Below, piece after piece: positions 53,658 through 60,770 of a stretch of DNA of 64,000 nucleotides (position 1 is its first letter; each line of letters opens with the position of its first letter). The notes below the pieces were generated by a model, which saw only the letters and a program-made list of their open reading frames with translations, searched no databases and was not told the origin of the DNA. The stretch is taken from contig JAGDZJ010000015.1 of assembly GCA_049115955.1 (NCBI GenBank), positions 62,001 through 126,000 on the forward strand. The letters run 5' to 3'. This stretch comes from Salinispirillum sp049115955 (GTDB taxonomy: Bacteria; Pseudomonadota; Gammaproteobacteria; Pseudomonadales; Natronospirillaceae). The translations under genes were made by a program, and so were the position numbers.

Positions 53658-55211
53658 TTATAAGTAGTCAGCAGGCTTGTCCTCGTCCACGTCACCATAA
53701 GAAATACCTTCTTCGGTGCAATGGTATTCGGCGGCGACTTGATCGCCTTCCAGCGAATACAGGTGCACATCAAAGCCCCACAGCCGACGCAAGTGTTTCA
53801 GCACTTCGTCGGTGTCGTTGTTCAGCGGCCGATCGCTCTGTCGTACGTGATGCAAGACGATTGATCGGTCACCTTCCACGTCAACATTCACAATCTGCAA
53901 ATTCGGTTCACGGGTGCTGAGGTTGTATTGCTCGGCCAACAACTGACGAACCTGCTTGTAGCCGCGCTCGTCGTGAATCGCTGCTACTTCGTATTCGCTG
54001 GCGGCTTCTTTGTCTAAAATGGCGAATAAGCGAAAGTCTCGGATAACGCGTGGCGACAGAAACTGCTGAATGAAACTTTCGTCTTTAAAATCACGCATGG
54101 CAAAGTGCAGCGTTTCCAGCCAGTCTTTCCCCGCAATATCAGGGAACCACGCACGATCTTCGTCCGTGGGCGACTCACATATCCGGCGGATGTCACGGAA
54201 CATGGCGAAGCCCAAAGCGTAAGGGTTTATCCCTGAATAATACCGAGTGTCGAACGGCGGCTGGAATACCACTTTGGCGTGGCTATCCAAAAACTCCATG
54301 ATGAAGCCTTCCGTTACCTTACCGCGATCATACAGCGTGTTCAGCAACGTATAGTGCCAGAACGTCGCCCAGCCTTCGTTCATCACCTGTGTTTGGCGTT
54401 GTGGGTAAAAGTACTGGGCGATCTTGCGCACTATGCGCACCAGTTCACGCTGCCAAATGGGCATGATGGGCGCGTTTTTTTCAATGAAATACAGCAAGTT
54501 TTCTTGTGGCTCGGCGGGGAAACGCCGCTCGCGCTTCTGGCGTTTTTTCCCTCTCTCGGTGGTGGGAATGGTGCTCCACAACAAATTTAATTGCGTTTGT
54601 AGGTAGGCTTCCCGCTCGGCTTGCCGGTTGGCCTCTTCAGCAGCAGAAATAGGCGACGGCCGTTTGTAGCGGTCAACGCCATAGTTCTGGATGGCGTGGC
54701 AACTGTCGAGCACCTGCTCTACCGCTTCAACACCGTATTTCCGCTCGCACTGCGACACGTACTCACGCGCGAACACCAAATAATCAATGATGGCCGAGGC
54801 ATCAGTCCAGGCCCGGAACAAGTAGTTGTTCTTGAAGAAGGAGTTGTGTCCGTAGCACGCGTGCGCAATAACCAAGGCCTGCATGGCCATGGTGTTTTCT
54901 TCCATCAAATAGGCAATGCAGGGGTCGGAGTTAATGACGATTTCGTACGCCAAGCCCATTTGCCCGCGCTCATAGCCCTGCTGAGTTTGCAAAAATTGTT
55001 TGCCGTACGACCAATGGTGATACCCCAATGGCATACCGACGGAGCTGTAGGCGTCCATCATTTGTTCTGAGCTGATCACTTCTATCTGGTTTGGGTAGGT
55101 ATCTAACCCGAATTCTTTGGCGATCGCCGCTATCTCATGGTCGTACTCGCGAATGAGATCAAAAGTCCAGTCTGAGCCGGTTGATATGGGTGTGCGCGCT
55201 TTGCTCGTCAT
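53658..55211 (-). CDS. SpoVR-family protein
   Basis: 517 aa, same size as E. coli YcgB. Begins WTFDLIREYDHEIAAIAKEFGLDTYPNQIEVI and contains LVIAHACYGHNSFFKNN and NEGWATFWHYTLLNTLYDRG, all typical of the family, whose biochemical role is unknown. Third gene of the prkA-yeaH-spoVR operon; it overlaps yeaH by ATGA at 55208-55211. In enterobacteria the homologous genes are induced by starvation and stationary phase. Confidence 0.93.
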   Translation of the reverse strand: MTSKARTPISTGSDWTFDLIREYDHEIAAIAKEFGLDTYPNQIEVISSEQMMDAYSSVGMPLGYHHWSYGKQFLQTQQGYERGQMGLAYEIVINSDPCIAYLMEENTMAMQALVIAHACYGHNSFFKNNYLFRAWTDASAIIDYLVFAREYVSQCERKYGVEAVEQVLDSCHAIQNYGVDRYKRPSPISAAEEANRQAEREAYLQTQLNLLWSTIPTTERGKKRQKRERRFPAEPQENLLYFIEKNAPIMPIWQRELVRIVRKIAQYFYPQRQTQVMNEGWATFWHYTLLNTLYDRGKVTEGFIMEFLDSHAKVVFQPPFDTRYYSGINPYALGFAMFRDIRRICESPTDEDRAWFPDIAGKDWLETLHFAMRDFKDESFIQQFLSPRVIRDFRLFAILDKEAASEYEVAAIHDERGYKQVRQLLAEQYNLSTREPNLQIVNVDVEGDRSIVLHHVRQSDRPLNNDTDEVLKHLRRLWGFDVHLYSLEGDQVAAEYHCTEEGISYGDVDEDKPADYL

Positions 55212-56482
55212 ACTTCTTTCCTCTGAAACAACTCTCGGAATACCGGGTAGATATCCGCTCGATCCAGAATCTGTGCCATGGCGAATTGTTCACCGTAGCG
55301 CTCTTTGACATCTTCGTAGGCGTACCACAGGTCTTGGTGGTCACGCGGGCTGATCTCAATGTATGAGAAGTACTGCATGTGCTTCATGATGTTGTTCATC
55401 AGCAGGTCACGACACACGGGTGAGTCGTCACCCCAGTTGTCGCCATCCGACGCTTGCGCGGCAAATATGTTCCAGGACGACGCCGGGTAGCGTTTTTGGA
55501 TGATGTCCTGCATCAGGTGCAAGGCCGATGACACAATGGTACCGCCGGTTTCGCGACTGTAGAAGAACTCTTGCTCATCGACTTCTTTAGCGCTGGTATG
55601 GTGGCGAATAAACACCACTTCGATTTTTTGATAATTGCGGCGCAAAAACAAATACAACAGCAAGAAGAAGCGCTTGGCGATGTCTTTGGTGCTCTGCGTC
55701 ATGGAGCCGGAGACGTCCATCAGGCAAAACATAACGGCCGCGCTGGACGGTATGGGGTGCATTTCGTGCCGGTTGTACCGCAAGTCGAAGTCATCAATAA
55801 ACGGCAGCTTTTTGAGCTTGGCTTGCAGGGCCTGCTTTTCTTCTTCGAGCGCAGTGCGCTTGGCTTTGGCTTCAGCAGAGCGGCCTTTGATTTCCAGCAG
55901 TTCGGCATCAATGGCGCGGATGCGTTTGCGCTTTTTGCCGCCCAAGGCAATGCGGCGGGCGTGGGCGTTGCGCAGGGAGCGGACGACGTTAATATTGGCG
56001 GGGATGCCTTCGCTGGAGAAGCCAGAGCGGCGGCGTTCAAATTCGTGGGCTTTTTTGAGGTCTTTGCGCACCATGTTGGGCAATGCAAGGTCATCAAAGA
56101 GGAATTCCAGGAATTCGTCCTGGCTGATGTAAAAGGTAAATTCGTCAATGCCTTCGCCGTCTTTACTGGCTTGTCCACCACCGCCTTGGCCTTCGCCACC
56201 TTGGGGTTTGCGAATGCGATCGCCTTGCACAAATTCTTTGTTGCCGGGGTGTACTACGGTTCTGTCACCGCCTTGGCCATGACCAATCACCGGTTCATGC
56301 AGGTCTTTGCTGGGGATGGTGATGGATTCCCCTTTCTCCATGTCGGTGATGGATCGTTTGTTCACAGCGTGGTTCACGGCTTCTTTGACGTGTTTCCGAT
56401 AGCGTTCAAGAAAGCGGCGACGATTCACCGCGCTCTTGTTTTTACCATTCAGTCGCCGATCAATCACATAGCTGTTAATCAT
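55208..56482 (-). CDS. yeaH: YeaH/YhbH-family protein (DUF444, VWA-like)
   Basis: 424 aa. N-terminus rich in Arg/Lys (RRRFLERYRKHVKEAVNHAV), then a Gly/Gln-rich linker (GGEGQGGGGQASKDG, about 90-110), a charged coiled region, and a C-terminal von Willebrand-A-like part with MIDAS-type MDVSGSMTQSTKD. ATG at 56480-56482 is preceded by AAGAGGT; the frame continues 14 codons upstream without a site. Partner of the PrkA kinase and SpoVR in a stress operon; molecular role unknown. In the 402-bp gap to prkA lie two stem-loop elements. Confidence 0.93.
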   Translation of the reverse strand: MINSYVIDRRLNGKNKSAVNRRRFLERYRKHVKEAVNHAVNKRSITDMEKGESITIPSKDLHEPVIGHGQGGDRTVVHPGNKEFVQGDRIRKPQGGEGQGGGGQASKDGEGIDEFTFYISQDEFLEFLFDDLALPNMVRKDLKKAHEFERRRSGFSSEGIPANINVVRSLRNAHARRIALGGKKRKRIRAIDAELLEIKGRSAEAKAKRTALEEEKQALQAKLKKLPFIDDFDLRYNRHEMHPIPSSAAVMFCLMDVSGSMTQSTKDIAKRFFLLLYLFLRRNYQKIEVVFIRHHTSAKEVDEQEFFYSRETGGTIVSSALHLMQDIIQKRYPASSWNIFAAQASDGDNWGDDSPVCRDLLMNNIMKHMQYFSYIEISPRDHQDLWYAYEDVKERYGEQFAMAQILDRADIYPVFRELFQRKEV

Positions 56483-56552
56483 ATGGACCTCTTTGCCGCT
56501 GGACATGGTACTGCGCTGTTGCACCCGGCGGCGTCTCTAGCGCCGTTGAACC

Positions 56553-56664
56553 CGTCGTAGGAGTGGGGAGGCCCATACGGACACGCCGTAAACCCATCCA
56601 TGGGGGCTCTCTGCCGACTTCCTGTCGGCAGAAGGTCCGTACTGGGCCTCCCCACGCCTACGCC
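56553..56664 (+). repeat. Long stem-loop repeat, copy C (prkA-yeaH)
   Basis: Arms 56553-56581 and 56636-56664 pair over 29 bases with about four mismatches. The 54-base centre has CACGCCGTAAACCCATCC, ATGGGGGCTC and the inner hairpin CTGCCGACTTCCTGTCGGCAG, matching copies A and B. Confidence 0.85.
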
Positions 56665-56765
56665 TAGTCTTCAATAATCCAAGTATTAGCCACACAGTAT
56701 TGATAGAACATTATTACCGACTTCATGCGATCACCATTGAATCGGTGAATGTTCGCTGATGGCAA

Positions 56766-56862
56766 GGGTAGTAGATGGGTTCCCAAGGGCNNNNNNNNNN
56801 NNNNNNNNNNNNNNNNNNNNNNNNNNNNNNNNNNNNNGCCCTTGGGAACCCATCTACTACCC
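56766..56862. repeat. Inverted repeat around an assembly gap, probable fourth stem-loop element
   Basis: A perfect 25-bp pair, 56766-56790 and 56838-56862 (starting GGGTAGTAGATGGGTTCC on the left), encloses 47 N. Unknown bases in the loop of a perfect palindrome fit a sequencing or assembly failure at a hairpin. The gap is close to the 52-54-base centres of copies A-C, so the missing bases are probably the family core. With copy C it fills most of the 402-bp prkA-yeaH gap, which otherwise shows nothing recognisable. Confidence 0.7.
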
Positions 56863-56884
56863 GTTCTATACCAGCAGGGTATTG

Positions 56885-58807
56885 CTACTGGTATTTACGT
56901 ACGCGCAAATACCACTCTGATAGCAACCGCACCTGCTTCTCTGTGTAACCTCGGTCGACCATACGATCGACAAAGTCTTTGTGTTTCTTCTGATCCTCTT
57001 TGGACGATTTCGGGTTAAAGGAAATAACCGGCAGCAAGTCCTCGGTGTTGGAGAACATTTTCTTCTCGATGACCGCACGCAGCTTCTCGTAACTCTGCCA
57101 ACTGGGATTGTTACCGTTGTTGTTGGCCCGCGCCCGCAGCACAAAGTTCACGATCTCGTTGCGGAAGTCTTTCGGGTTGCTGATGCCTGCTGGCTTCTCG
57201 ATTTTTTCCAGCTCTTCGTTTAGGGCTACGCGGTCAAGCATCTCGCCGGTTTCCGGGTCGCGGTACTCCTGGTCTTGAATCCAGAAGTCCGCATAGGTGA
57301 CGTAACGGTCGAAGATGTTCTGTCCGTACTCGGCATAGGATTCGAGGTACGCGGTTTGAATCTCTTTGCCAATGAAGTCGACGTACTGTGGCGCTAAGAA
57401 CTCCTTAATAAAGGTGATGTAGCGGTCGTGTGTTTCTTGTGGAAACTGCGATTGTTCGATCTGGTTCTCTAGAACGTACAACAAGTGCACGGGATTAGCG
57501 GCCACTTCAGCGGCATCAAAGTTGAACACTTTCGACAGTATTTTGAAGGCGAAGCGAGTTGATAGACCATCCATGCCTTCGTCGACTCCGGCTGAGTCTT
57601 TGTATTCCTGAATGGATTTCGCTTTAGGGTCGGTGTCCTTCAGGCTTTCGCCATCATAGATGCGCATCTTGCTGAAGATGCTTGAGTTCTCCGGCTCTTT
57701 GATGCGCGACAGCACGCTGAACTCGGCCAACATTTTCAGGGTGTCGGGGGCGCATGGTGAAGCCCGCAACGAAGAGTTCTCAAGCAGTTTTTTGTAGATG
57801 TTGATTTCTTCGCTGACGCGCACGCAATACGGCACCTTCACGATGTAGATGCGGTCAAGGAAGGCTTCGTTGCTGCGATTATTACGAAACGCCTGCCACT
57901 CACTCTCGTTCGAGTGGGCCATTATGGTGCCATTAAAGGGTATGGCGGACATGCCCTCAGTGGCGTTGTAGTTGCCCTCTTGGGTGGCGGTCAGCAGTGG
58001 ATGCAGCACTTTTAAGGGCGCTTTGAACATCTCGACGAATTCCATCAGACCTTGGTTGGCCTTACAGAGTGCGCCAGAGAAGCTGTAGGCGTCGGGGTCG
58101 TGCTGAGCGAAGTCTTCCAATTGACGAATATCGACTTTACCGACCAAGGCTGAAATGTCTTGGTTGTTTTCGTCGCCGGGTTCGGTTTTAGCGATGGCGA
58201 TCTGATCCACGATAGAGGGATACAGTTTGACCACGCGGAACTTGGAGATGTCGCCGCCGTATTCGTGCAGGCGTTTAATGGCCCAAGGCGACATGATGCC
58301 TTTGACATAGCGCGGCGGAATGCCGTAGCGCTCTTGCAGAATGTCGGAGTCTTCCAGCGGGTCGAACAGGTTCAATGGGCTTTCAAACACCGGCGACCCC
58401 TTGATGGCGTAGAACGGGATCTTCTGCATCAAGAGTTTCAGTTGTTCGGCGAGTGAAGATTTACCACCACCCACCGGGCCTAATAAGTAGAGAATCTGTT
58501 TGCGCTCTTCAAGCCCTTGGGCAGCGTGTTTAAAGTAGCTGACCACCTGCTCGATAGGCTCTTCCATCCCATAGAAATCGTTGAAGGCGGGATAGCGTTT
58601 GATGACTTTGTTGGAAAAAATGCGGCTCAATTGCGGGTCCTTGGCCGTATCAATAACTTCTGGTTCGCCAATGGCCGCAAGCATCCGCTCAGGAGCGGTC
58701 GCGTAGGCGCCTGGATCACTCTTACAGAGTTCCAGATACTCTTCCAATGAGAACTCTTCCTGTTTTTTGGCCTCGTAGCGGTCTTTGAAATGGTTAAAAA
58801 TATCCAT
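56885..58807 (-). CDS. prkA: Serine protein kinase PrkA
   Basis: 640 aa, as E. coli YeaG. AAA-like N-terminal domain with Walker A GPVGGGKSS (residues 110-118) and MAHSNESEW, and a C-terminal PrkA domain (RFAFKILSKVFNF, NPSWQSYEKLRAVIEKKMF). Homologues act in nutrient-stress and stationary-phase responses; kinase or AAA protease activity has been reported for different members. GAGGGGG precedes the ATG. First gene of prkA-yeaH-spoVR. Confidence 0.95.
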   Translation of the reverse strand: MDIFNHFKDRYEAKKQEEFSLEEYLELCKSDPGAYATAPERMLAAIGEPEVIDTAKDPQLSRIFSNKVIKRYPAFNDFYGMEEPIEQVVSYFKHAAQGLEERKQILYLLGPVGGGKSSLAEQLKLLMQKIPFYAIKGSPVFESPLNLFDPLEDSDILQERYGIPPRYVKGIMSPWAIKRLHEYGGDISKFRVVKLYPSIVDQIAIAKTEPGDENNQDISALVGKVDIRQLEDFAQHDPDAYSFSGALCKANQGLMEFVEMFKAPLKVLHPLLTATQEGNYNATEGMSAIPFNGTIMAHSNESEWQAFRNNRSNEAFLDRIYIVKVPYCVRVSEEINIYKKLLENSSLRASPCAPDTLKMLAEFSVLSRIKEPENSSIFSKMRIYDGESLKDTDPKAKSIQEYKDSAGVDEGMDGLSTRFAFKILSKVFNFDAAEVAANPVHLLYVLENQIEQSQFPQETHDRYITFIKEFLAPQYVDFIGKEIQTAYLESYAEYGQNIFDRYVTYADFWIQDQEYRDPETGEMLDRVALNEELEKIEKPAGISNPKDFRNEIVNFVLRARANNNGNNPSWQSYEKLRAVIEKKMFSNTEDLLPVISFNPKSSKEDQKKHKDFVDRMVDRGYTEKQVRLLSEWYLRVRKYQ

Positions 58808-58929
58808 ACAGGTACCCCCTCAAATAGCCTTAACACAGCAGCGCCGATAATTTGTCGGCACGGTAGAGACATTGCAATTTCTACACCCAACTTGCAGTCT
58901 TTACATCACTGATGTACGCAGGCAGAAAG

Positions 58930-58965
58930 TCTTTGGCTCTGTTTAGAGTGTAGCTCAAGGCGACT
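58930..58965 (-). promoter_or_regulatory. Possible stationary-phase-type promoter of prkA
   Basis: On the minus strand TTTGCT, 16 bases, TACACT, within CTACACT, a sigma-S-like extended -10 sequence, about 150 bases before the prkA ATG. Fits the stress role of the operon, but the match is short and judged by eye. Confidence 0.3.
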
Positions 58966-59029
58966 TAAAGCAAAGGGCAGGCAGAAGATTTACTGTTTTT
59001 AGGCAGCGAATTCAGCTCGCCTCGGCCCT

Positions 59030-59653
59030 TCAACGACCACCGCGCACCAAACGTACATTGCGGTTACTGCTGCGCGACGCATTGCCGTATGAAAAGGCCG
59101 TGCCCACGTGTACATGCCAAGACTGGCTGGACGAATCGGGGTATGGCGTACCCGTCCAAAAAAACGTGCTGAGGGTGTTCGGAAAGTATTCTGGATTCAT
59201 GGCTGGCGCGCTTTCCATCGGATCCAGGATGCTCTGCAACTCACGCAAGGAAGGCATACGCCAGTCACTGTGGCCGCATAAGCGTGCTGCGTTAACGGCC
59301 GCAATATACGCGGCGGTGTTACACGGCTGGCTACCCAGCGAGTTGCCACACGTCAGCGGATTACCGCGCGAACCCGTCTCGCTCGCTGCGTCAAACCACG
59401 TATATCGATGCCCCATGTAGCGCAGGTGAGTGGGATCATCGGTTTTGACTTCCCAGAGCAAGCCGGTGCTTTCGTCTTGTGTACACGCCCATTCTGCAGA
59501 GCCAGCCCCCAAAGGAACGCCAGCCGTTAGAGTAAAGCCCGTATTGGATACTTTGGTGTAACGCGCATCAGTCGATGATTGAGATAGCACAACGGGCGAG
59601 CACAACCATGCGGCCGCGACAAGCAATAGGTGAACATTGCTGTGCTTCTTCAC
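59030..59653 (-). CDS. DUF1566-domain secreted protein
   Basis: 207 aa. Signal peptide 1-24 (...CSPVVLSQ), no lipobox cysteine. The remainder is a DUF1566 (Lcl C-terminal) domain: CTQDESTGLLWEVKT, NAARLCGHSDWRMPSLRELQSILD, FFWTGTPYPDSSSQSWHVHVGTAFSYG and the closing VRLVRGGR. Four to six cysteines suggest disulfides in the periplasm or outside. The domain is common in marine bacteria, often in surface or adhesion proteins; function unknown. Stands alone between prkA and ung. Confidence 0.88.
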   Translation of the reverse strand: MKKHSNVHLLLVAAAWLCSPVVLSQSSTDARYTKVSNTGFTLTAGVPLGAGSAEWACTQDESTGLLWEVKTDDPTHLRYMGHRYTWFDAASETGSRGNPLTCGNSLGSQPCNTAAYIAAVNAARLCGHSDWRMPSLRELQSILDPMESAPAMNPEYFPNTLSTFFWTGTPYPDSSSQSWHVHVGTAFSYGNASRSSNRNVRLVRGGR

Positions 59654-59788
59654 TTTGCACTCCCAACGCCTTTGGCGGACGTCATCTTTATTATTGTTTT
59701 TTTACTGTAGCGCATTTCGCAACTGAAGACCGTCAGTAAAACTACGTATTGCTGTTTCTATACTCAACAGCAATGAAATCAGACGGCA

Positions 59789-60472
59789 TCAGTGCTGGGG
59801 CAACTGCCAGTCTATCTGTGCTTGCCGCGTAGCGTGTAAATAGGCGTTGGCCAAGGAGAAATGACGACATCCTAAGAAACCGCGGTAAGCGGACAACGGC
59901 GAAGGGTGTGGCGCGCGCAACACCAAATGGCGCGACTCATCCACCGTAGCGGCTTTCTTTTGCGCATAGCTGCCCCACAACATGAACACCACGGGGCTCG
60001 CGCTTTCTGCCACGCCGGCAATCAGTTGGTCGGTTAGGTCTTCCCAGCCGCGCCGCGCATGCGAGCCCGCGTCACTCGCACGTACACTCAACACACTGTT
60101 GAGCAGTAGCACACCTTGCTTGGCCCAGTGCGTCAGGTCGCCGTGACCCGGCGCAACAAAACCGACGTCGTCACTCAACTCTTTGTAGATGTTAACTAAT
60201 GACGGTGGCACAGCAACGCCTTGGAGGACAGAAAAGCTCAACCCCATGGCTTGCCCCGGCCCGTGGTACGGGTCTTGCCCCAATATCACGACTTTTACGT
60301 CGTTCGGTTGCACCGCCTCGAGTGCAGCAAAGCGCTGCGCGGCTGGCGGATAAAGCACCTGGCCACTCGCCTCTTCGGCGCGCAGGAATTCACTCAATTT
60401 GGCGGCTTTGGTGCTGCGCAAAAAAGGGTCGGCAATCGACTGCCAAGCACTGGGAAGGTGCAGTGTTGTCAT
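59789..60472 (-). CDS. ung: Uracil-DNA glycosylase (family 1)
   Basis: 227 aa, E. coli 229. Excises uracil from DNA. Catalytic Asp67 in LGQDPYHGPGQAMGLSFSV; His in APHPSPLSAYRGFLG (minor-groove loop); LLLNSVLSVR is the uracil-recognition strand. ATG at 60472 with GAGAA upstream gives the standard N-terminus; an ATG 27 bases earlier is possible. Confidence 0.96.
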   Translation of the reverse strand: MTTLHLPSAWQSIADPFLRSTKAAKLSEFLRAEEASGQVLYPPAAQRFAALEAVQPNDVKVVILGQDPYHGPGQAMGLSFSVLQGVAVPPSLVNIYKELSDDVGFVAPGHGDLTHWAKQGVLLLNSVLSVRASDAGSHARRGWEDLTDQLIAGVAESASPVVFMLWGSYAQKKAATVDESRHLVLRAPHPSPLSAYRGFLGCRHFSLANAYLHATRQAQIDWQLPQH

Positions 60473-60770
60473 ACTTAAATTCTCGGTGGCATCATCCAAT
60501 CATTGGTTGAGGTACAATGGCACTGTAGAGTAATCGGTTGGCGTTATCGCAATCAACCCTTGGCGCTATTGACCAGCGACGGATGACCAGCGGCGCAGTT
60601 TTTGCTGAAGCCTTTGCTGACGTTCACCGGATGAAGTTCCACCCCTTATCAGCCTGCACGTTACCACCAAGCTTTTGTACACTGCGACTGACAATATTTT
60701 ATGGGCGAGTTGTCTAGGCTTGCATAGCCTGACGGCACCACCACATCCTTTTGCAAGAAGGAAAGACACC
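60473..60770. other. 298-bp gap between divergent ung and glgP
   Basis: Must hold the promoters of both genes. A TTGTAC at about 60676 and the AT-rich ACAATATTTTAT after it may be the glgP promoter, but spacing is poor. No open frame with coding character, repeat or RNA gene is seen. Confidence 0.4.

Noticed and set aside
55571..56560. 329-codon open frame on plus, opposite yeaH
   Set aside because: Antisense shadow of a well-conserved gene; no ribosome-binding site, Phe/Ala-rich composition typical of reverse-frame reading.
56791..56837. N-run as a sign of an excised phage or IS
   Set aside because: The gap is only 47 bases in a palindrome, and no mobile-element gene or target duplication is nearby.
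56749..57018. Frame running through the N-run
   Set aside because: Created by unknown bases and the palindrome; overlaps the end of prkA.
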